Notes: generated from the sequence alone by a model not told the origin. 7,643 nt of DNA from an uncultured Selenomonadales bacterium (GCA_937877655.1 CALFJC010000031.1:1-7643), one strand, 5' to 3'; shown: positions 1 through 5,631, numbered from the stretch's first letter. A program made the numbers and translations.

Positions 1-133
1 GTCAAAATTATCTCGCGCAAAACGCCTTCGCGGATAAATCCCGAACTTTCATACAGATGAAAAAAGCGTCGGAACAGTTTTCGCGGTTCATTGTTCAAAA
101 ATTTTAACGTGACAACCGCGCATCAACTAATTT
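1..133 (-). pseudogene. Remnant of a second GNAT acetyltransferase gene (C-terminal part, cut by window edge)
   Basis: Bases 1-61 match 207-267 of the neighbouring acetyltransferase gene with one mismatch (56 versus 262, a silent Leu codon change). On the minus strand they encode the same stretch, HLYESSGFIREGVLREIILT. The upstream sequence (61-130) is unrelated at base level but is open in the same frame. It reads TLKFLNNEPRKLF, which loosely resembles the segment before the 'LYExxGF' motif of GNAT proteins. A TGA closes this frame about 20 codons further upstream, near 126, and I see no start codon with a ribosome binding site. It therefore looks like a truncated or chimeric duplicate lacking the N-terminal acetyl-CoA-binding part. 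The downstream end lies outside the window, so an intact C-terminus cannot be excluded. Confidence 0.55.
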
Positions 134-646
134 TTAGTTCCTAAATGCCTTTAAGTACTCTCTGTCCAACATTCCAAGCACAATCAGGTTTTCCCAAACG
201 CCGTTCGTCAAAATTATCTCGCGCAAAACGCCTTCGCGGATAAATCCCGAACTTTCATACAAATGAAGTGCCACAGAATTATATTCTTTGCAGTCAATCC
301 ACACGCGGTGATATTTTTTAAGCTCAAAAGTCCATTTCATTAAAAGTTTCAGTGCCTCGCGCCCGTAGCCGACGCCTTTTTTGTCAATTATCACGTGCGT
401 GAACTCCGCGCAGGGCGAATCAAGCTCCCGCAACATAAAATAGCCGACTCGTTCGCCAGAATCTTTTTCCTCAACGATAATATCCATTTTATCCGCGCAG
501 GTTAGAATTTCGCGGTGATATTCTTCGTCAAAAGGCACGATGAACTTTAAATTTTCGGGCGCATATTGCAGTTTCATGATATAATTCAAATCGTCGAGGG
601 TTGCGCCGCGAAGTCTCAATCTTTTTCCTTCAATCAAAATGTTCAT
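134..646 (-). CDS. GNAT family N-acetyltransferase (RimJ/RimL-like)
   Basis: This 170-residue protein has the length and layout of single-domain GNAT enzymes, which move an acetyl group from acetyl-CoA to an amine on a protein or small molecule. The N-terminus (LRLRGATLDDL) is typical of the RimJ/RimL-type Acetyltransf_3 group. The acetyl-CoA pyrophosphate loop is at about residues 88-97 (DKKGVGYGREAL region), and N123 followed by LYESSGF (129-135) is the family's C-terminal signature. The ATG at 646 is preceded by AAGGAG at a spacing of 9 bases. A strong promoter lies at 668-695 and the gene appears to be transcribed alone. The substrate cannot be told from sequence. A 61-base stretch of its 3' half is duplicated at the window edge. 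Confidence 0.9.
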   Translation of the reverse strand: MNILIEGKRLRLRGATLDDLNYIMKLQYAPENLKFIVPFDEEYHREILTCADKMDIIVEEKDSGERVGYFMLRELDSPCAEFTHVIIDKKGVGYGREALKLLMKWTFELKKYHRVWIDCKEYNSVALHLYESSGFIREGVLREIILTNGVWENLIVLGMLDREYLKAFRN

Positions 647-667
647 GTCATCAGCTCCTTCGCGCTA

Positions 668-695
668 AATATATCAGCGTAAAAAATTTTTTCAA
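668..695 (-). promoter_or_regulatory. Sigma-A promoter with extended -10 for the acetyltransferase gene
   Basis: Read on the minus strand there is TTGAAA (695-690), a 16-base spacer, and TATATT (673-668) preceded by TGa. It lies just upstream of the AAGGAG of the acetyltransferase gene. The same hexamers, TTGAAA and TGa-TATATT, occur at the RNA promoter at 6208-6236. Confidence 0.7.
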
Positions 696-703
696 GCTTT
701 TTC

Positions 704-737
704 ATTACGCATTGAGCATTCCTAATTACTAATTGCT
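704..737. repeat. Short AT-rich repeat of CAATTAG/CAATGAG-type units
   Basis: On the minus strand this stretch begins GCAATTAGTAATTAGGAATG and continues with CTCAATGCG-type units. It resembles 7548-7580, which begins GCAATTAGCAATGAGCAATG. Both are built of degenerate 7-8 base units and lie directly upstream of genes. This looks like a dispersed intergenic repeat; the function is unknown. Confidence 0.5.
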
Positions 738-754
738 TTTCGGAGGTGTTTCGT

Positions 755-1855
755 TTGGAGTATCTTCAAAATATCGATTGGCTCGCTTTGGGACAAAAAT
801 TAATTATCCCCGCGTGCATTTTGGCTTTTTCATTCTTCGTCGGCGTCGTTCTTAACAGAATGTTGACGCAAAAACTCGAACGGCGCGTTAAAGCCAGTGA
901 ATCGGAGATGATGGAACTTTTTTTCCGTGCTCTACGCGGCGTGCCGATTTATTTATCGGTTGTGACGGGTCTTTATTGGATTGTTACAACTTCTTCCTTG
1001 CCCGCCGGGCTCGAAAGGATTTTTTCCTACGTTTTGTTCGCCATGATCGTTTTTTCCGTTACCAGAGTTTGCGAAAGGACGCTTTCGGGCTTCATTCGCA
1101 TGAAATTTTCGGGTTCCGGCGATATGACGCAGTCAACTTTGCTCGATACTATCTTCCGAGTCGCTATTTACGCTTCGGGTGCACTGATTATCCTCGATTA
1201 CTTCAACATTTCTATCGCGCCGATTATGGCGGCTATGGGTGTCGGCGGTATGGCGGTCGCTTTCGGCGTTCGCGAGACGCTTGAAAACATTTTTTCGGGC
1301 TTGCAACTCATTATTTCAAAACAAATGCGCGTCAACGATTATATCAAGCTCTCAACGGGCGATGAAGGGCGCGTTATCGACATTAACTGGCGTTATATTA
1401 CCGTTATGCCGCCCACTGAAAGTAATGTCGTCGTTATTCCGAATAAAGTTATCGCCAATGCCGTTACAACGAATTATTCGCAGCCCCGTGATGACATTAT
1501 CGTTGTTGTACCTATCGGAGTCTCTTACGACAGCGATTTGGAGCAGGTTGAGCGCGTTACTGTCGAAGTCGCTCGCGATTTGATGATTAAAGTCGACGGT
1601 TACGAGCCGAAATTCGATTCTGAAGGCATTGACAGAAATAAACTCGCGCCCGTCGTGCGTTTTCAATGTTTTAACGATTCTTCCATTGATTTTAACGCGG
1701 TTATGCACGTCGAAACTTTTACCAATCAATATCTTTTGAAACACGAATTCATTAAGGCGATTACAAAGCGTTATCGCGAAGAAGGAATTAATATTCCGTT
1801 CCCGATTCGCACGCTTGACCTGCCTGATGATAAAAAAATTGAGTTGAGGAAGTGA
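755..1855 (+). CDS. MscS-family small-conductance mechanosensitive channel
   Basis: The protein is a membrane channel of the MscS type, which opens under membrane tension to release solutes on hypo-osmotic shock. Four hydrophobic segments can be seen at about residues 13-34, 63-81, 87-104 and 133-150. The Gly/Ala-rich pore helix follows at 153-189 (IMAAMGVGGMAVAFGVRETL), then the beta domain (RVNDYIKL, EGRVIDINWRYI, VVIPN) and the alpha/beta cytoplasmic domain ending near IPFPIRTLDL. I chose TTG at 755 because GGAGG (742-746) lies 8 bases upstream. The GTG at 746 overlaps that ribosome binding site and cannot use it. The resulting 366 residues fit a compact MscS homologue with extra N-terminal helices. 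The next gene starts 4 bases after the stop, so the two are probably cotranscribed. I see no clear promoter in the upstream gap. Confidence 0.92.
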   Translation: MEYLQNIDWLALGQKLIIPACILAFSFFVGVVLNRMLTQKLERRVKASESEMMELFFRALRGVPIYLSVVTGLYWIVTTSSLPAGLERIFSYVLFAMIVFSVTRVCERTLSGFIRMKFSGSGDMTQSTLLDTIFRVAIYASGALIILDYFNISIAPIMAAMGVGGMAVAFGVRETLENIFSGLQLIISKQMRVNDYIKLSTGDEGRVIDINWRYITVMPPTESNVVVIPNKVIANAVTTNYSQPRDDIIVVVPIGVSYDSDLEQVERVTVEVARDLMIKVDGYEPKFDSEGIDRNKLAPVVRFQCFNDSSIDFNAVMHVETFTNQYLLKHEFIKAITKRYREEGINIPFPIRTLDLPDDKKIELRK

Positions 1856-1859
1856 TTTT

Positions 1860-2866
1860 ATGATTGTTGACGGCGTTAAGGTAAATTTTTTCGGCATTGA
1901 CGACGCTACTCGCGAAGAAGCTGCAAATTATCTCGCTTACGTCCGCGAACGTACTTCTTTGCCCGTCAAAAGTATCAACGTCAAGGCTTGCGACGACGGT
2001 TTTGTCGATGTTTCCTACACATCTCGCGGAGAAAAGTTTGAACGCATCCGCAGAATAACCGGAAATGCATAGAGATGCCGGTAAATGCCGTAAACCGTTA
2101 TATTAACGGCTTTCCAAAGTCGGAAAGTGCCAGCTTTCAGAAGTAAAAACATAACTTTGGAGGGATCAAGGGAAATGAGAAATGATCTTGAGTTCAGGAA
2201 GATACCATCGTTAAAATTTTTGTATGAAGTCAACTGTGACGGCACGATTTTCAGAAATGCACGCTCGAAACGAGTTAAAAAATGTTATAAGCAATCTCAC
2301 AACAGCAAAACTGAGCATTGGGTCACGACAGTTGTAATCGAAGGCAAAAATCGCAAAGTTTTTATCCATAAAGTCGTTGCAGAGTGCTGGCTCGGCGAAA
2401 AACCCGAAGGTTACGAGGTTGATCACATCGACCGCAACAGTTTGAATAATCATTGGACAAATTTACGCTACGTAACCCGTTCGGAGCAAATGTTGAATCG
2501 CGATTACAGCCAATTTATGGATAAAATGCTTGAAAACTTGTCAGTTTGCAATAAGGGACATATAAATCCCGTTCGATTGATAAGAGACGGCGAAATTCTC
2601 GATTTTCCGACTTCAAAACGCGCCGCAAAGTATTTGACGACGATTTATCCGCACAAAAAGGAAAAATCTTTCAATGACAAGTTTTATCATCGCCGCCATC
2701 ACATTTTTGACTACGATGTTGTCTATCTGAATGCAGAGACTGTAAACGGCAACCAAGAAACGGGTAAGAAACAGTCCACAAGTATCTCGTAGGAACCACA
2801 GACCGTTGGAATGACGCAAAAAAATCGGAAGAACATGACAGAGTTAAGCACAATATCTTTGATTGA
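1860..2866 (+). CDS. Small NrdD-tail-like protein with glycyl-radical motif, gene split by an intron: exons about 1860-2063 and 2783-2866
   Basis: Read straight through, the gene stops at TAG 2070-2072 after 70 codons, ending FERIRRITG-NA. At 2783 an in-frame continuation appears: YLVGTTDRW, then NDAKKSEEHDRVKHNIFD and TGA at 2864-2866. Joined, the two give a 95-residue protein whose tail, RRITGYLVG...DRVKH, resembles the C-terminus of class III anaerobic ribonucleotide reductase. E. coli NrdD has RRVCGYLG around its radical glycine and RVKH near its end. The catalytic barrel and the cysteine-rich zinc site of NrdD are absent; only one Cys is present. It therefore looks like a free-standing glycyl-radical-type domain whose role is unproven. 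The ATG follows GAGGAAG at a suitable distance and overlaps the end of the channel operon. A terminator lies at 2891-2918. Whether splicing restores the protein is inferred. Confidence 0.8.
2064..2782 (+). mobile_element. Group I intron carrying an HNH homing endonuclease gene
   Basis: The insertion separates two halves of one reading frame exactly after the conserved Gly codon. Core signals are visible. An R-like segment (GCAGAGACTGT, 2733-2743) and an S-like segment (AAGAAACAGTCC, 2766-2777) form a perfect 6-bp P7, GACTGT (2738-2743) with ACAGTC (2771-2776). P8 is possible between 2752-2754 and 2763-2765. P3 is possible between TGCCGT (2086-2091) and ACGGCA (2746-2751), with an alternative partner at 2095-2099. 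A hairpin at 2110-2127 could be P5. The internal guide at 2072-2082 pairs with exon 1 (ACCGG 2058-2062 with CCGGT 2078-2082, P1) and with exon 2 (ATCTC 2784-2788 with GAGAT 2072-2076, P10). The last intron base would be G2782, as group I introns require. The 5' site is uncertain by about three bases: the protein favours a cut after A2063, whereas the usual terminal U would be U2066. An evident P9 is missing. Confidence 0.85.
2175..2792 (+). CDS. HNH homing endonuclease encoded inside the intron
   Basis: This 205-residue protein has the NUMOD4/HNH_3 layout of phage and bacterial homing endonucleases, which cut intronless alleles and so spread their host intron. Residues 16-30 (LYEVNCDGTIFRNAR) form the NUMOD4-like start. 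Residues 62-105 form the HNH nuclease core, with IHKVVAECW, the catalytic VDHID (H84), NN at 91-92 and NLRYVT (96-101). A C-terminal segment with DGEILDFPTSKRAAKYL (138-154) resembles the NUMOD1-type DNA-binding helix of such enzymes. I chose the ATG at 2175, which has GGAGGG (2159-2164) 10 bases upstream. An in-frame GTG at 2127 has no good site. The 3' end is odd: the frame runs through the intron's P7 core and 3' splice site and stops in exon 2 (TAG 2790-2792). The last residues are thus dictated by RNA structure and may not matter for nuclease activity. Confidence 0.88.
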   Translation: MRNDLEFRKIPSLKFLYEVNCDGTIFRNARSKRVKKCYKQSHNSKTEHWVTTVVIEGKNRKVFIHKVVAECWLGEKPEGYEVDHIDRNSLNNHWTNLRYVTRSEQMLNRDYSQFMDKMLENLSVCNKGHINPVRLIRDGEILDFPTSKRAAKYLTTIYPHKKEKSFNDKFYHRRHHIFDYDVVYLNAETVNGNQETGKKQSTSIS

Positions 2867-2890
2867 ATAATTTTTCGCAAAAAAAATTAA

Positions 2891-2918
2891 CCTCCGCAAC
2901 CTGCGCGGAGGTTTTTTT
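2891..2918 (+). terminator. Rho-independent terminator after the NrdD-tail gene
   Basis: A 7-bp stem, CCTCCGC (2891-2897) with GCGGAGG (2905-2911), is followed by seven T. An A-rich tract precedes it. The complete 21-base hairpin is repeated identically at 3285-3305. Confidence 0.9.
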
Positions 2919-2948
2919 GTTTGTGTGATAGCCAAAAAAATAAATTTC

Positions 2949-2957
2949 TGATATAAT
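2949..2957 (+). promoter_or_regulatory. Extended -10 promoter of the small coiled-coil gene
   Basis: TG at 2949-2950, one base, then a perfect TATAAT (2952-2957) form an extended -10 element. It stands 9 bases before the AAGGAGG of the next gene, giving a very short leader. I see no good -35 at 16-18 bases, which extended -10 promoters can tolerate. Confidence 0.65.
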
Positions 2958-2980
2958 ATTTGCGAAAGGAGGAGATTAAA

Positions 2981-3262
2981 ATGACTGAACAGGAAAAAAT
3001 CAATGCGGAAACTCAAATGAAGTTGACAAAGCAGGACGCGAAGTTTGAACTGTTTATGAAATCTCAAGATGAACGATTCAATACCTTTATGAACGAATTA
3101 CAGCAACAACGCGAAGAAATAAGACGAATAAATGAACGGATTGATTCAAAATTCGACAGCCTTATTAATCAGATTCATAACCTTACAATCGCGGCATTTT
3201 TGGGCTTCGGAGTAATAGCCGTTGCAATCGGCGGGCTTGTTGTCTCTATCTTGAAGAAGTAA
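2981..3262 (+). CDS. Small protein with a coiled coil and a C-terminal membrane helix
   Basis: I do not recognise a named family. The 93-residue protein begins with a charged region rich in K, E and Q. Residues 25-66 (FMKSQDERFNTF, then ELQQQREEIRRINERID) have heptad spacing suited to a coiled coil. One hydrophobic segment follows (about 67-91, LTIAAFLGFGVIAVAIGGLV) and the tail is KK. This makes a tail-anchored protein with a cytoplasmic coiled coil, similar in plan to phage XhlA-like proteins and to many uncharacterised Firmicute proteins. The ATG at 2981 has AAGGAGG 8 bases upstream and its own extended -10 promoter. Terminators on both sides isolate it as a single-gene unit between the intron-bearing gene and the convergent secreted-protein gene. 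Confidence 0.75.
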   Translation: MTEQEKINAETQMKLTKQDAKFELFMKSQDERFNTFMNELQQQREEIRRINERIDSKFDSLINQIHNLTIAAFLGFGVIAVAIGGLVVSILKK

Positions 3263-3274
3263 ATCATTTTTCAC

Positions 3275-3312
3275 AAACAAAAAACCTCCGCAACCTGCGC
3301 GGAGGCTTTTTT
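3275..3312. terminator. Bidirectional terminator between convergent genes
   Basis: CCTCCGC (3285-3291) and GCGGAGG (3299-3305) form the stem. A T-rich run follows on the plus strand and an A-rich run precedes it, so it can also serve the minus-strand gene ending at 3319. The hairpin is identical, loop included, to the one at 2891-2911. Confidence 0.85.
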
Positions 3313-3318
3313 TATGTT

Positions 3319-3951
3319 TTATTCGTCAATATCCACGTCGATTATGCCCGCCGCATAAGGCGCAATCTCATAATGTTGAAAAATAAAGTGCACATGCAGA
3401 TTTTTATCCCAATAAAAGTCTTGCGGCAACTTTTTCAGCGGCAAAGCGTCTTGAAACAGAAAAATTTCCTTGCGCTCCGACTTTTCGCGCAGTTTTTGAT
3501 TCAAACGCTCAATTAACCAACCGTCTTGAAAACCTTCGCCGACTTCAAGCAGATAATCAAGCCCCATTTGCTCGCCGCTCGATAAATTGAAATTCAAAGC
3601 GCGAACATAAGTTGCGGGATGTGCGCCGCCCTTGTAATAATTGCTCTCCGTCATCAAAATGCTCAAAATTATCGTGTTGCCCGCCTCATTACTGCCAATT
3701 TCGTAATTTGTGCGAATATCGGCGACTTCATAGTTGTTTTTCTGCGCATTTCGATAAACGGCGGTAACAAATCTGTCGACTTCGGCGATAATCGCGGTGT
3801 TAATTCGATTGTCAATCGCATAATCGCCCGTTTTAATCAGAGGATAAATCACATTTTCATGAAACGGCGAACGATTTTCCGAAATTTCAGCCGCAAAACA
3901 ACTTTGCACGCTCAAAAGCAACGCGAAAACCATTAAAATAAATTTTTTCAT
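3319..3951 (-). CDS. Secreted protein of the DUF4163/DUF3298 (RsiV/PdaC-like) type
   Basis: Residues 1-20 form a signal peptide (MKKF, a hydrophobic core, then SCFA-AE), with likely cleavage after Ala20. The cysteine is not in a proper lipobox, so a lipoprotein is less likely. The mature part matches the plan of DUF4163 plus DUF3298 proteins. It has a beta-rich segment around residues 33-103, the hallmark YKGGAHPATYVRALNFNLSSG (about 106-126), a DYLLEVGEG stretch, and a C-terminal LHVHFIFQHYEIAPYAAGI (185-203). Extracytoplasmic domains of this type occur in the anti-sigma factor RsiV and in peptidoglycan deacetylase PdaC, but neither the anti-sigma part nor the deacetylase domain is present here. 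The start codon overlaps the stop of the upstream flavodoxin-fusion gene as ATGA, with GGAGGGA just before it, so translation is probably coupled. The specific role is unknown. Confidence 0.8.
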   Translation of the reverse strand: MKKFILMVFALLLSVQSCFAAEISENRSPFHENVIYPLIKTGDYAIDNRINTAIIAEVDRFVTAVYRNAQKNNYEVADIRTNYEIGSNEAGNTIILSILMTESNYYKGGAHPATYVRALNFNLSSGEQMGLDYLLEVGEGFQDGWLIERLNQKLREKSERKEIFLFQDALPLKKLPQDFYWDKNLHVHFIFQHYEIAPYAAGIIDVDIDE

Positions 3952-4976
3952 CTAAATCCCTCCAACCAATTTACAATTTCTTTCCTAGACGACTGAATAT
4001 CACTTGAATAAATGTCAAGCGGCTCGAAAATCTCTGCGCGGGTAGAATTTTTTAAAGTTTTAATGCTTTCGCCGAGTCCGCCGCCGCCGTGAGTCACTAT
4101 CGGATAAATTTTACCTTTAAAGTCGCTGATTCGCAAGAAATTTTCGACGGGCTTAGGCAAATCGCTCCACCACAGCGGATAAATCAAAATAATTTTATCG
4201 TAATTCGCGACGGCAGGCAAATTTTTTAATTCTGGCAGTTCACCGCTTGAAAATTCTTGTTTTGCAACCTTTGTGGTCTCGGAATAATCGGCGGGATAAA
4301 TTTTTTCGGTTTGAATCGGAAAAATCTCGCCGCCAATAATGCTTTGAACAATTTCGGCGATCATTTGTGCATTGCCGATAATTTTTTTGTCCTCAATCAT
4401 CAGCGACGCGCCGGAAACGGCGTCAACTTCTTCAGGAAAATCGGTATTTCCGACGCGGCTGAAGTAAACGATTAAAATTTTGCCTTCGACAGCTAATTTT
4501 TCACCGCGAAGGAGTTCAAAGCGATTGATTTCGACCTTATGAAACCATCTGTCGACGTAAGGGAGCCCAAAAATCGCGGCGACAGCCAAAATAAAAGACA
4601 AACTCGCCGCCGCGTATAATTTTTTGCCGCGAATGTGTTTCAGCAAGTGAATCAGCAATAAAATCGTTGAAAAAATCGCCGAGCCGAGATGAATCGCCCG
4701 CCAATTTAAATTCTGCGCGGGAAAATAATCTGCGAGAGCCGCGCCGCTGATTAAAATCGCCAAAATTCCGACGGCGAACAGAAAAATCATTGCTTGATTA
4801 AAAATTCTGCGCCGATTGAGACCTGCGCGGTAAAAATTTCTGTTAAAGACGTTGTGAACGACGATTAAGGCGACAAAAATGAATCCGAGAGCCTGATGAA
4901 CCTGCGCGGGCAGAAAATTACTAGCCAAGCACGCGAAAAAAAGAATTACAAGCGCGAAATCCAAAAATTTTTTCAT
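3948..4976 (-). CDS. Membrane cytochrome-b-like (DUF4405-type) domain fused to a flavodoxin
   Basis: The N-terminal half holds four hydrophobic segments, at about residues 5-22, 27-44, 61-82 and 96-114, plus a fifth near 121-140. Histidines H27, H41, H96, H110 and H114 lie at membrane positions as in DUF4405/cytochrome-b-like heme proteins, so heme binding is plausible. From residue 166 a flavodoxin-type domain begins (KILIVYFSRVGNT). It contains IYPLWWSDLP (265-274) and THGGGGLGESI (295-305), both typical of Flavodoxin_4 proteins that bind FMN. About 24 residues (DFPEEVDAVSGASLM to KKIIGNA) stand between the phosphate loop and the helix that normally follows it. The fusion suggests electron transfer between the membrane and a flavin. 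The ATG at 4976 has GGAGG at a 7-base spacing. The gene heads a two-gene operon with the secreted protein. Its electron partner is unknown. Confidence 0.82.
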   Translation of the reverse strand: MKKFLDFALVILFFACLASNFLPAQVHQALGFIFVALIVVHNVFNRNFYRAGLNRRRIFNQAMIFLFAVGILAILISGAALADYFPAQNLNWRAIHLGSAIFSTILLLIHLLKHIRGKKLYAAASLSFILAVAAIFGLPYVDRWFHKVEINRFELLRGEKLAVEGKILIVYFSRVGNTDFPEEVDAVSGASLMIEDKKIIGNAQMIAEIVQSIIGGEIFPIQTEKIYPADYSETTKVAKQEFSSGELPELKNLPAVANYDKIILIYPLWWSDLPKPVENFLRISDFKGKIYPIVTHGGGGLGESIKTLKNSTRAEIFEPLDIYSSDIQSSRKEIVNWLEGFR

Positions 4977-5010
4977 GAAGACACCTCCGAGCAGATTTTA
5001 ACACAAAAAA

Positions 5011-5070
5011 AAGAGTTTGGAGTCCGTTTTGGGGCTTGAAAAAGAGTTTGAAGGGCGTTTTGAAGGGGCA
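5011..5070. repeat. Imperfect tandem duplication, 31-base period
   Basis: AAGAGTTTGG at 5011 recurs as AAGAGTTTGA at 5042. The following bases, GTCCGTTTTGGGGC and GGGCGTTTTGAAGGGGC, are similar. This gap upstream of the flavodoxin-fusion operon holds no gene that I can support. Confidence 0.5.
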
Positions 5071-5077
5071 AATTACA

Positions 5078-5097
5078 AAATTCGCTATTCCGAATTT
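5078..5097. repeat. Palindromic repeat, copy 1
   Basis: AAATTCG (5078-5084) and CGAATTT (5091-5097) are perfect inverted arms around the loop CTATTC. The same palindrome with a two-base loop change occurs at 5190-5209. Confidence 0.6.
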
Positions 5098-5140
5098 CTG
5101 CAATCGTAAGAATGGCGTAATCATGCGGGTTTTTGGGGCA

Positions 5141-5168
5141 AAAAAAAATCCCCGCGATTTTTGGGGAT
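5141..5168 (-). terminator. Terminator of the NTF2-like gene
   Basis: Read on the minus strand, ATCCCC (5168-5163) and GGGGAT (5153-5148) form a stem around a 9-base loop. A run of T opposite A5141-5148 follows. It lies about 45 bases past the stop codon at 5212. T-rich bases on the other side might allow plus-strand use too. Confidence 0.75.
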
Positions 5169-5185
5169 ATTTTTTCTGTTCAAAG

Positions 5186-5214
5186 TGAAAAATTCGCTAT
5201 AACGAATTTTTTCA
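5186..5214. repeat. Palindromic repeat, copy 2, covering the stop codon
   Basis: TGAAAAATTCG (5186-5196) and CGAATTTTTTCA (5203-5214) form a near-perfect inverted repeat around CTATAA, with one extra T. The core, AAATTCG-CTAT-xx-CGAATTT, matches copy 1. The TGA stop of the NTF2-like gene (5214-5212, minus strand) is part of the right arm, so the mRNA 3' end would fold into this hairpin just before the terminator. Confidence 0.6.
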
Positions 5215-5541
5215 TTTTGTCTCTGTGAAGACTTTGGCAACGATTTTCCAACCGTCCGCGCCCTTTTGCAGGATATGATAATCGACGAAATTTTGTCCGT
5301 GCCAATCTTCCATGACAATACGAATTGCCGCAACGTCGTTAGTGGCGTCGAGAACGTCGACGGTTGCCCGCGCAGAAGTTTTTCCGAGTTTATCGACGGT
5401 ATCGAACAGCGTTTGAATTGGTTCGCCGTTAATTGTGGCGTTTTTGTGGAAGGCGGGCTTCATAATGGAGCTGTCGCCGTCTCCGCCATCGATATAAAGC
5501 TGTGCGACCTTGCGAATTTCTTCATAATCCTTGATTGTCAT
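5212..5541 (-). CDS. NTF2-like protein of the putative lumazine-binding family
   Basis: The 109-residue protein has the cone-like NTF2/SnoaL-type pattern, in the branch called putative lumazine-binding (PF12893, Lumazine_bd_2 in my memory). It shows an N-terminal helix with LYIDGGDGDSSIM (15-27), then KPAFHKNATINGEPI (28-42), and an alternating-strand C-terminus with VDVLDATNDVAAIRIVMEDW (61-80), FVDYHILQKGADGWKIVAKVF. FHKNA near residues 31-35 is the usual family mark after the first helices. Such proteins bind small ligands or act as unspecialised enzymes; no catalytic assignment is possible here. The ATG at 5541 has AAGGAGG at good spacing. The gene is followed by a palindrome and a clear terminator. 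It lies downstream of the flavin-reductase-like gene and may be cotranscribed with it, although a possible terminator separates the two. Confidence 0.82.
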   Translation of the reverse strand: MTIKDYEEIRKVAQLYIDGGDGDSSIMKPAFHKNATINGEPIQTLFDTVDKLGKTSARATVDVLDATNDVAAIRIVMEDWHGQNFVDYHILQKGADGWKIVAKVFTETK

Positions 5542-5603
5542 AAAAATTTCCTCCTTAATGAGTTAAAACCGTATTTGATTAAGAATTTGTAACGATTTAG
5601 TGC

Positions 5604-5631
5604 CGAAAAAAGGTTCCTTCAAAGGGAATTA
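5604..5631 (-). terminator. Possible terminator of the FMN-reductase-like gene
   Basis: On the minus strand, GG-x3-TTCC and GGAACC form an imperfect stem with a short loop, followed by six T opposite A5606-5611. It overlaps the stop codon at 5621-5619. The stem is short and bulged, so read-through into the NTF2-like gene is quite possible. Confidence 0.4.

Noticed and set aside
746..754. GTG at 746 as start of the MscS gene
   Set aside because: It overlaps the GGAGG that must bind the ribosome. TTG at 755 has the right spacing.
976..1897. Overlapping long ORFs within the channel gene on both strands
   Set aside because: They are shadows of the coding frame, without ribosome binding sites or recognisable domains.
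2061..2072. Taking the 70-residue ORF ending at 2072 as a complete gene
   Set aside because: The frame resumes at 2783 with the conserved tail, and the intervening sequence has group I intron signals and an endonuclease gene.
2064..2782. Group II intron or intein instead of a group I intron
   Set aside because: There is no GTGYG start, no domain V hairpin and no reverse transcriptase. An intein is excluded because stop codons interrupt the host frame.
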